A stretch of 64,000 bases of DNA from Otatea glauca (Eukaryota; Streptophyta; Magnoliopsida; Poales; Poaceae). Location: assembly GCA_036346275.1 (NCBI GenBank), contig CM070721.1, forward strand, positions 50,121,869 through 50,185,868. The letters are read 5' to 3'. The translations under genes were made by a program, and so were the position numbers. Every line of letters begins with the position of its first letter. Positions within the stretch are counted from its first letter, which is position 1. The notes below the pieces were generated by a model. That model made no database searches and was not told the origin of the DNA. It worked only from the letters and a program-made list of their open reading frames with translations. This document shows, one piece after another, positions 32,955 to 42,114 of this stretch.

Positions 32955-32959
32955 CTGTA

Positions 32960-33149
32960 GATATAAATTTTTCTAAACGCGGTTTAGGGTCCATTGGGTA
33001 TATTGAGAAGTAAAATTATTGGCAGTTAAAGCAATTGTGTATTGAAGTGTAGAGTAGGTTAACGTCATATGTAGGCATATTTTATCAATTAGGTTTGTAT
33101 AATGTTTATATTTTTGTGTTATTTGCTAATCTATTTGTACCGCATGGGG
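32960..33149. other. element interior upstream of the PMD gene
   Basis: AT-rich; no gene recognised. Confidence 0.4.
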
Positions 33150-34970
33150 GTACAAGCTGATCGATCCTGTCATAGATGCGTTGCACCGTAGTCGTTTGGC
33201 CACACAGGCCCCGATAGAGGGCTAGGCGACTATTGAGCTTTCGTCCCTACTCTTACGCACCCCCATGTGGGCATGGAGGATTGACGTGCGGTGAATACCA
33301 AGGTTTGTGCAGTCATTTCAGTGTTGCCATTGGATTATACTGTGAATGCATATGCATATACTATCTTCTTTTTTACGCAGGTTGTAGGCCACTAGATTGC
33401 TACCATTTACTAGGATGGTAGAGGCCACACGCGCAGACGACGCTGATAGGCACAGTTCCTCCCGGAGGTTCCCTTACGACAGGAGTCTACTCACGGCTCT
33501 TCTTGACCGCTGGCGATCGAAGATGCACACCTTTTATCTCCCTTGCGGGGAGATGACGTTGACGCTAGAGGACATCAGTTACCTAACAGGCCTTCCGTGC
33601 ATCGGGCATGCGGTTGTCCCCGACGATTTCAACCCACACTGGTGAGTTGAGGTCCTCGCAATGTTCGAGGGCGTGCTACACGCCGAGGTCGATTACTAGA
33701 CGTTCACTGGAGGCTACGGTCCGACTCAGAAGTGGCTGACGTAGTTCTACATAAGTTATGTTTTGTTTTCATTTCATTCTTTCCTATAATGCTGCACAAT
33801 TTAGATGTGTTGTTTTTACAGCCCGAGAGGATGGCAGTTGGTGCTGCGGACTACGTCGTGCGACGCTACTTGGAGGTATACTTGTTGTGGTTCTTCGGCT
33901 GGCTCCTGTTCTGCTATTCCCACGGAGACAGTGTCGACGGGCACATGATCCAGTATGCGAGGACGATAGCAGATGTAGAGTTGGATGACATCCCGCGGTT
34001 GGCTTGGGGCCCGGCTGTACTATGCACCACCTACAGGGCCCTCTACGACGGTTGTCGCCGCGTCGCCGATAACTCGATTCTCACCAGGTGCCCACTCCTC
34101 CTCCAGCTGTGGTCCTTTGAACGCTTCCAGGTTGGACGTCCGCACATTGAGTTGGGACCTTACGGGGACGTCCTGTACGCATGCGGACTCATGTTCAACA
34201 GTGGTTCCATGTGTTGGAGCATGTCCACCAGGAGGTCGCCACATATGACTATGGCACGTACGACGACTACATTCGGTTGTACGCTACACGGACACGTACC
34301 CGACACAGCTGAAATCGACCTTTCATCGCTCGGTGTGTCAATTGACGTGATTTGAAATATGTACCTATGCATGCTTTCTTCTAATGGAACATATTTATAT
34401 TTGCATGCAGAGCGACCTTGCTAGGGAGGTGCACGCCGAGGAGGTTGCACTTAGATCCGCACTCGACTTCGGTCACACATTGGAGGCTATGTTGGACGAG
34501 GTGTGAGGGATGGTGGACCGGGTGATCGTGAAGTCTTGGCGCATCGTTGAGCTGATGTCATGCAGAAGACTTAGGGAGGAGGACGTCGTTCCACGTGTCG
34601 CCTGCTCATCCTTGGTACGCGAGCGACATATCAAGCACACACCAGCTTGCGCACCACGTGTTGCACCTCCTCCCGACGTGGTGTGGGGCTCTAGCTGGCA
34701 GCAAGAGACGCTATACAGCCAGATGTTCCCAGGTAAATCTTTGGTATTTAACAAATTCTTCATAATTTGCACATGTAGTTCTAATGACTTGAAGTTTTTC
34801 CTTATGCAGCCGATGTTCCAGACGCCGGCAATGATGACGTCCTCCAATATGGCCATACCACCTCGGACACCGGTGATGACAACATGGACTACCGCACTTA
34901 CTTTGTTGACCCCCCGAGGAGCCCACAAGAGTTGTGCTCGGTCTTTCGTATCTATTTGGTGCACCTGAAG
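33150..34970 (+). pseudogene. plant mobile domain (PMD) protein gene
   Basis: Several exons encode a plant mobile domain (PF10536), a domain of transposon-borne proteins and of host MAIN/MAIL proteins. The exon near 33381-33740 has LLPFTRMVEA, then DRSLLTALLDRWR, HTFYLPCGEMTLTLEDISYL and TGLPC. The exon from about 33821 has RYLEVYLLWFFGWLLF, DDIPRLAWGPAVL and LLLQLWSFERFQVGRP. A C-terminal YDDYIRLYATRTRT lies in a shifted frame near 34240. GT-AG introns fit at about 33292-33380, 33742-33820 and 34731-34809. In-frame stops at 33643 and 33697 and the frameshift near 34200 show that this copy is decayed. It is on the same strand as the GRF gene downstream. Confidence 0.8.
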
Positions 34971-35439
34971 CCAATCAGCCCAGCCAGCCAGCCAGTTAGC
35001 CTAGCCAGCCAGCCGAGCCAGTGTACACTACGCCGCCTCCACCTGAACATCACTTCAGGAGCACTAGAGGATAGGTCTCGGACAAGCTGATTTATCCGTC
35101 GGAACATGTTTAGCGTCGTGGAAGGGCTAAAGCCGTACAAGGGGTCGCACCGTGCAAGAACCGCAGATATTTTTTTTCTTTCATAACTTATGTACTATCC
35201 AAATATGTACTTTTTGTTAGTTCATAACTTTTGTTCTTTCATAACTTTTGTAACTTACTCTTCGCAGACGTTTTGTCATATCGAATTGTTCCTCGCTTAC
35301 CAATTTGTTACATTCTATTGCCCAATTATCTGCTCGTGCACGCTCACAAGTAACGAACAATTACCGATAACGGTAACAATGGACGTCGTTTCTATGTCCC
35401 ACCTGGTTTACCACATCAAATACGCTATGGTAGAGTGAA

Positions 35440-35760
35440 TTGACCACACAAAGTCAGCATCTATGTCAGGCCGATTAGACAACACAAATCCAGTTGCTTT
35501 GTCATGCCGATTTGATAACACGCATCCACCATCTTTTTTAGTTCGATTGTACAACATACTGCATATTGCTTTCTCAGCCCGATTTGACAACATGCTGCCC
35601 CCGCTTCCTCATAGCAAAGTGACAACACGCTGTCTACTTCTTTTTTATCCTAATTTCACAACACTCTGCCCACTGCTTTCTCAGACCAAAGCAACAATAC
35701 GCTGCAGCCTGCTTTCTCAGACCAAAGTGAGGACATGCTGCCCCCATTCTATTAGCCCTA
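35440..35760. repeat. ~45 bp minisatellite
   Basis: Seven or so degenerate units share GA(T/C)TTGACAACA(T/C)GCTGCC and TGCTTTCTCAG(A/C)CC. It lies between the PMD and GRF genes. Confidence 0.7.
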
Positions 35761-35839
35761 CATGGACTACACACTGCCTATAAAACCACCGGCCACCCAG
35801 TCAACACTTCTTCACTAGTCTAATCTCCACTCTATTGCA

Positions 35840-36606
35840 ATGATAGACAGAGAAGGCACCTCAAGCCATAGGAGGGGTAGACAGGGTCAGACATCACCTC
35901 GAGGCCCTGACCCTTCAAGGTTTCGAGGCCGCGACCCTTCACTCGAGGTCCATCAAATCTTCGGTCCATAAAACCCCGATCCCCCATCCCAAATCTTCCT
36001 ATTAGAACAAGGAACTACTACAACCCTATAAATACAATCCACGACGGCCTCCAACTTCGCCCCCTGAAGTGGCCGAAATGCAAGCACGACCTCGACGCTA
36101 TTGTGCATGTTTGCGACGAGTTCAATTCCAGCCCAGGATGTCGTTTCTACCGATGCCCTCTATTCATGGTAACCACTACAACTCTTACATACCATTCGAC
36201 GTATGTCTCCCTATATGACACGTACTCTTACTTGCAGATCATGGATTGCAAATTCACTGAATGGGTGAACCGTACCGCATACATGCCCAATATTACATCC
36301 ACACATTGCTGTATTGCCGCGACGGAATGCAATAGGACCTCACAGAGGTCAAGAATGAGAATGAACATCTCCGCGGGCAGAACTTGGAGCTTCAGACCCA
36401 GATTGATGACCTATACCGTCAAAGGCCCAAGGAGGGAAACAATGAGGAGGTCGTCCACCTCGGCAGCGACTACCACACTTACTGCTGCTACGGTAAATGC
36501 CAGCTACAGTTGTGCTTGTCACTACTATGACCAGCAGCACTGTCCATGCCGTCCTGACGATCAGCATTCCCTATGGGTGCCGTACGGTTACCCATTCGAG
36601 CCTTAA
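35840..36606 (+). pseudogene. GRF-type zinc finger protein gene
   Basis: The proposed ATG is at 35840 (MIDREGTSSHRRGRQG). A stop and a frame change near 35970 precede the zinc finger. The GRF zinc finger (PF06839) is split by a 69 bp intron (36169-36237, GTAACC to TTGCAG). Exon one gives CKHDLDAIVHVC and PGCRFYRCP, exon two gives DCKFTEWV. GRF fingers bind single-stranded nucleic acid in known proteins. A coiled-coil-like segment (VKNENEHLRGQNLELQTQ) follows in another frame after a TAG, so the copy is broken. This zinc finger plus coiled coil pattern is known to me from transposon-associated grass proteins; the role here is inferred. Confidence 0.7.
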
Positions 36607-37251
36607 CGTCCTCCACCCATAAAACGTAGTTCATCCCGCCTTTTTTACAATTCCAAAAGGCGCACTTGTATCGTGGTTCCTCTGTACCGTCGCGCCATGT
36701 CTCTTTCCTTATTTTGTATGTCAAGCTATGTCATTTTCTATGTTATGCTATGCACCACCCTAATATTTTATTGTCATGCTACATACCGTGATATTTGTAT
36801 GTACATTTCCTCTCGTCGTTTTCTACAATATGCTTTGTCATTTTTTTCGTATGAACTATGTAGTCCCTACCTTTGTTATGTTTCTACCAATAGTAATAAT
36901 CACTGTTTCGAAAAACTGAACACGCTGCCGGTTAGAACGGCGATAGTGGCCTACTTCTGTAATTTTTCTTTTTAGCTTATTATTTTTGTAATTTTTATTT
37001 GTCATGTATTATTTTTTTAAAAAAACTCCAACTTCCCTCAATGTCGCCGTATTGCCTGGAGACATATTTATGTCACTATTTTAATAAGCGATAGAGTTCT
37101 GTCACTATTTCAAGTGGCGACAATGTTCTGTCACGAATTGAAATAGCGACAGAAATCTGTCGAGTTTTAAAATAGCAACAGAAAGCCTATATGGCGTCCA
37201 CATCATCAAATCACCATTCTGAATAGCAATAGAAATCTGTCTCTATTTAGA
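36607..37251 (+). other. 3' non-coding and subterminal repeats of the MULE-like element
   Basis: 37060-37260 holds inverted GCGACAGAAATCTGTCG-type words. A second copy of the terminal sequence lies at 36930-37022. Confidence 0.6.
36930..37022 (+). repeat. internal copy of the right terminal repeat
   Basis: GAACGGCGATAGTGGCCTAC and the following T-rich text through ATTATTTTTTTAAAAAAA repeat the true right end (37252-37341) about 318 bp earlier. Confidence 0.8.
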
Positions 37252-37341
37252 ACGGCGACAGTAGCCTACTTCTATTATTTTTCCGGCTTATTATTTTTTG
37301 TAATTTTTTATTTTTCGTGTATTATTTTTTAAAAAAAATCA
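37252..37341 (-). repeat. right terminal inverted repeat
   Basis: In reverse complement it starts TGATTTTTTTTAAAAAATAA. It pairs with 29411-29500. Confidence 0.75.
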
Positions 37342-37350
37342 AGGTGCTTC
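37342..37350. repeat. 9 bp target duplication AGGTGCTTC (right)
   Basis: It is identical to 29402-29410. Confidence 0.8.
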
Positions 37351-37379
37351 TTTGTTTTTTTAAGTAATAGAAAAGGGAT

Positions 37380-38200
37380 AAATTTATAGGGGATGTACTG
37401 AGTTGGGGGGTACTTTTTGATCGATTTGGACAATTTTTGAATATAGATTCTGTTGGCTCAGATATTTGTTGGATAGTTCTGGATCATAAACAAATTCGAA
37501 TTTTTATGTTAGATACTAATATGGATTAGGTAGCTTACTATCCGTCGAATACGGATCTGGATTATCCAAATATTCATGGGCCATATTATCCAGATATTCT
37601 GGTCTATGGGCCCGGACCAAGGCTGCTCTTTTGGCCCAAAAAGGTTTATGAATTTCGAAATCATTTTCTAATTTAATTAATCAAGAAATCAAGTTTCAAT
37701 TATTAAAGTAAGCAAACCAGATTCAAAAATTACAAATTTTGTTTGGTAACATTGCTGACATAGTCTATCTTTTAAGAAAATTATTGTCAAGATTTTATCA
37801 AATTTTAAATTTTCTCAAAAATTCAAAAACTGATGTCCTTAATAGGAATTTTTTTAAATAAGTACCTTAAAATGCATAAAAACTCACAAATACATAATTT
37901 ATTATTTTAAACATAATTCAACAAAGACTACAAATCTTGGGTCATTACATGTTCTTCATTAATGTTTGCATCAAATAAATTAGTTACGTCTTTTTGTTCA
38001 TTTTGTGTTTACAATTTAAAGGGTTTTCATGTTCCAATAGACATTCGTGACTGTATTCGTTTTGATTCATATTTGCTTCGTATCTGTATTTGATATTATT
38101 CATATTCGTATCTGAGTTATTTGTATTCGTATCCATGTTTGAGAAAAAATATGGTAGAGGCATTATCTGTTCGTATTTCATCTGTTTTCATCCCTAGTGG
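37380..38200. repeat. AT-rich region with TATTCG words, probable hAT remnant
   Basis: TATTCGTATC(T/C)G-type words occur on one strand at 38040-38180 and inverted words (ACGGATCTGGAT, AAATTCGAA) at 37480-37600. The right edge TTTTCATCCCTAG resembles a grass hAT terminus (CTAGGGATGAAAAC in reverse). No target duplication was found. Confidence 0.35.
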
Positions 38201-38261
38201 GGGAAGGAGGGAGTGGGAGGTGGTCTAGAAAGAAGAAGCGTTTCGAGAGACTGGTGCCTAA

Positions 38262-38590
38262 GGGTATGTACAATAGTGTGATGTCAGCTGTTTATATGCT
38301 TTACCATGTAAGATTTTTGTTGATATGGAAAAAGAGAAGAAGAAAAAGAGAGAGCATAGCTGTCTCTTCATGAAGAGACGATCATATAGAAAACATAAAA
38401 CACAATTATGTGAGTTATTGCCTATAATAAACACCTTTTATCCTATAACTAAAAGATTATAGAATCTCATAGATACAACCTTAAGATGACATGTATTGTA
38501 GAAGTTGTATTTAATTTTATCTTTAGATGACATGAAGAGTATATAGATAACAATTGTCTCTAGCGAGGAGTGTTGGTTCCTGATTTTACG
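38262..38590 (+). repeat. dispersed AT-rich repeat, copy B
   Basis: It starts near GGGTATGTACAATAGTG and resembles 6240-6490 in order and orientation. It is probably a MITE; borders are not proven. Confidence 0.45.
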
Positions 38591-38599
38591 TTTGGAACG

Positions 38600-39466
38600 T
38601 GGGGCCATCGTATGTTACAGGCTTACAAAATGAAAGTTAGTGCTTAGTGTAAGCAAATGAACTTACTATTCAGTCCTACGAAAAACTAAGTAGATCTTAC
38701 TATCTATACCCCTTTATAATACACCTAAGCATTCTTTTCTACATCCACCCCAAATAATGCACCCCACTAGAGATGGCCCAACCTTTATACACCCAGCGAA
38801 ACGTCCCTAGAAACTTACCTCCATCAAAATTAACCTCTCAGATCTTTCCTTAGCTTTACTCACCCACATCCGATGGCCATTGTTTAATATGTCTAACTCA
38901 TCCCTATGGCCCACAACAGATCTCCCCCACCTCCAGCATCATCTCAAGGAAAAGAAAACAAATATCCTGGAATTAAGGAAAAGGAAACAAACGTTCTAGA
39001 ATAGGAAAAGACCATATATTACGTGCTGGGAAAAGGAAACCGGAAGACAGGGCACTATACTAGTAATGTTAAAGACAATGGACATTGAGGTATAAGAAAA
39101 GTAGAGCACAAATACACAATTAAACATAAATTTGAACTCCATGCTTAATATTTCAACAAAATAGATAAAATACGTCAAAACAATATAGCATAGTGGAGCA
39201 GTGCAAAAGTTAATACATAATTAACAAATGTTTAGTGCATCTGAGCCTATCATATCTTCATCCAAAATATTACAAGAACTAGAACCTGCAAAAGATGAAA
39301 TTTCTACTAGTACGTGATATAATCTTTTATGAAAGGCATATAGTATACAAAGCGTGCATCTAACATTGCCATCACCAATTGTGGCTAAATTAACCTAGCA
39401 TGTATGCTTTTATTTTGGTGAACTAACACAAGGGGTCTTCTAGGGAGAATTAAGGAGGAGACTAAC
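38600..39466. other. spacer downstream of TMEM205-like exon 2
   Basis: No further exon of the TMEM205-like gene could be recognised on the minus strand. Confidence 0.4.
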
Positions 39467-39686
39467 CTCAATGGTCACGGAGGTGAAGACGAGCATGTTG
39501 GAGAGGTTGAAGCCGAGCGCAGCGAGGAGGAACCCTTGCTGGTCGCGCACGACGATGAATGCCATCTTCCATGGGTGGAGGTAGGTGAAGGTGGCGACAG
39601 AGACGGCAGCACAGACGGAGATGAGGGTGAAGTACGTCGGGAACATCTTCTCATGCATGTTGCCGAACCGGTGCCTCAGAAGATTC
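39467..39686 (-). CDS. TMEM205-like (DUF4149) gene, exon 2
   Basis: The minus strand encodes NLLRHRFGNMHEKMFPTYF, then two hydrophobic stretches (TLISVCAAVSVATFTYL and LLAALGFNLSNMLVF). This is the conserved core of TMEM205/DUF4149 multi-pass membrane proteins; plant members are small integral membrane proteins of unclear function. The acceptor TTTGGAG is at 39687-39688 and the donor GAG then GTTAGTC at 39466. The reading phase continues exactly from the exon at 51464, which ends after two bases of a Lys codon. The CACTA element sits 16 bp from this acceptor. The following exons were not found, so the gene may be truncated. Confidence 0.75.
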
Positions 39687-39719
39687 CTCCAAAGATCCAG
39701 CAAACACTACCTTGAAAAA

Positions 39720-40225
39720 GGCCATCAGTGATGGTTCATAACTGCCATCAGTGGCGGTTTTTGAACCGCCACAGATTTAGTGCTACTGATAATCAAAGAT
39801 TATCAGTGGCGGTTCTAGAACCGCCACAGCTAACACTATCTGTGGCGGTTTTTGGCTAGAACAGCCACTGATATTTGGGTATCAGTGGCGGTTCGAGCCA
39901 ACAACCGCCACTAATAGTCGTATTATCAGTGGCGGTTTTTTGATAGAACCGCTACTGATACTCAAATATTAGTAGCGGTTCTAGCCCAAAAACTGTCACT
40001 GATAATACGACTATTAGTGGCAGTTTTTGGCTAGAACTGCCACTGATACAACTATCTGTGGCGGTTTTATATAAAACCGCCATCGATAGACTAGTATCGA
40101 TGGCGATTTTGATAGAACCGTCACTGATATTAAGTCAGTAGCGGTTTTGGACAAAAACCGCTGCTGATAATCCCACACACGAAAATAAAAAACTGGCATT
40201 TGTGGCTAGCCTCAGGCAGCGCTAG
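39720..40225. repeat. left subterminal repeats of the CACTA
   Basis: A dozen or so alternating copies of ATCAGTGGCGGTTCTAGAAC and its inverse, many forming hairpins, are seen. They are typical CACTA transposase-binding regions. Confidence 0.9.
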
Positions 40226-40758
40226 CCATGCCTCTCCAAAACAACTTCATTCAAGAACAACAGTAGGGAAGAAGCGCGCCGGTTTCTTTGAGCGAGCATA
40301 CCATAGCACTAAAACATGAGTACACTAAAGTCATTGGACAACAACTTACACTATTTGTTTTAACACCAGGATCAAGCAGGCTGACACCATTTGCACTTAC
40401 TTGGAAAACTAGTTCAAATGTATCAAAGATGATAAGCATTAAAACACAGGAGCTGACTTGTAAAAAGCATATAGCCAAAAGGTATAACAAGAGTAGTAAA
40501 TACCTGCTAACAACAATAGCAATATACTATTTGCTTTCATATGAAATCTGGATACAATACCGAACTCTACCAATTTGACTAAATTACCTCCCAATTTTGA
40601 ATAAAACTATAATTAAAGGTCAGAGCATTATTCAGACTAGCACAACCACTGACAAAAGAAGTGGCATTGACAAAAGAAGGGGTTCCCATTTGAAAGCAAC
40701 AAAGAGTTATTTACACTTTGTAATGAAACAGAATTGAAGTAACAAAAGCCTAAACTAG

Positions 40759-41281
40759 CACTACCTTGAAAAAGGCCATCAGTGGCTGTTCATAACTGCC
40801 ATCAGTGGCGGTTTTTGAACCGTCACAGATTTAGTGCCACTGATAATCGAGGATTATCAGTGGCGGTTCTAGAACCGCCACGATAACACTATCGTGGCGG
40901 TTTTTGCTAGAACGACCATCGATATTCGGGTATCGATGGCGGTTCTAGAACCGCCACTAATAATACAATTATCAGTGGCGGTTGTTGGATAGAACCGCCA
41001 CTGATACTCAAATATCAGTAGCGGTTCTAGACCAAAAACCGCCACTGATAATACGACTATTAGTGGCGGTTTTTGGCTAGAACTACCACTGATACAACTA
41101 TCAGTGGCGGTTGTATATAAAACCGCCACTGATAGACATAGTATCAGTGACGGTTTTTTGATAGAACCGTCACAGATATTACTTCAGTAGCGGTTTTGGG
41201 CTAAAACCGCCGCTGATAATCCCACACACGAAAATAAAAAGCGGCATTTACGGCTAGCCTCGGCGGCGCTAGCCATGCCTC
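40759..41281. repeat. second copy of the CACTA left terminus
   Basis: It starts CACTACCTTGAAAAAGGCC and repeats 39705-40227, including the end GGCTAGCCTCGGCGGCGCTA. The 118 bp before it (40640-40757) recur at about 41990-42113. This indicates an internal duplication of the end. Confidence 0.9.
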
Positions 41282-41289
41282 TTCATTAT

Positions 41290-42110
41290 GTACACAAAGA
41301 AGAATACATTGAATTATTGAAATTTGAGTATACATATTAGTACCTATTCTCATTATAGACTAACCAATATAATCCGAAATAACATGTATTGCTAATTCTT
41401 GATACAAACCATCCAGAAAGAAAGGAGGAAAAAGAGAGTCGCTTACCTCTAGCCGCATAGTGCAAAGCTCATAAATGATATGGATAACACAGAGCAGTGA
41501 AGTTTGCAGGAAGAGACACAAATTTCTAGAAATACAAAAAATGAAGCATCTAGGAGATAGTACATGGTAGCAGTTAAAGTGACTGAAGAATCCAATATAT
41601 TGTACCTGAGGAAAGACAGAGGCATGAGCTAAATACGAAAATTCCATACCTCCAGTAGCGACAAGGTTCTTTTTGAGAGTTCCTTTACTGCACCACTTTG
41701 ACTAACATGGTTTGCCATTGTTTCATACATCATAAACTGAATTGATAGTTTACATACATAACAATTCTAACCAAAAAATAATATATTGAAATAGTATGGC
41801 TATATATCTATATAATAGATATACAAGGTGGTCAGTCCATGACCAGCAAAAGGTTCATATAGCTCACGCATATAAATGTTCCTATCGATTCAGGAAGTCA
41901 TAATATCAGGATGTGATGATAACACGATGCTCCAACAGTCATATATAAGACAATATACAAAATATCTATGAGGAGTACTTGCATCCAAAAGGCTTGCACA
42001 ACCACTGACAAAACAAGTGACATTGGCAAAAGAAGGGGTTCCCATTTGAAAGGAACAAAGAGTTATTTACACTTTGTAATGAAACAAATTGAAGTAAAAA
42101 GCCTAAACTA
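41290..42110. other. CACTA interior, 3' non-coding
   Basis: AT-rich; includes the second copy of the 118 bp segment (41990-42113). No gene. Confidence 0.5.
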
Positions 42111-42114
42111 GTGG

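Larger units (their letters stand above)
29411..37341 (+). mobile_element. MULE-like element with PMD and GRF genes
   Basis: The left end starts GATTTTTTTTAAATAATAGG. The right end in reverse complement starts TGATTTTTTTTAAAAAATAA. The similarity runs about 85 bp inward (shared AAAAATTACAAAAA.TAAT, then GCCG). A perfect 9 bp direct repeat AGGTGCTTC flanks it, the standard Mutator-like duplication length. Inside are a plant-mobile-domain gene (33150-34970) and a GRF zinc-finger gene (35840-36606), both on the plus strand and both broken, and a nested gypsy element (30439-32954). No MURA-type transposase is visible. Confidence 0.75.

Noticed and set aside
35440..35760. CRISPR-like regular repeats
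   Set aside because: The units are degenerate and adjacent with no unique spacers, and the sequence is plant DNA.
37380..38200. Complete hAT element bounded by TAGGGGATG and CATCCCTA
   Set aside because: Only the right end is convincing, and the flanking 8-mers do not match, so no full element is claimed.
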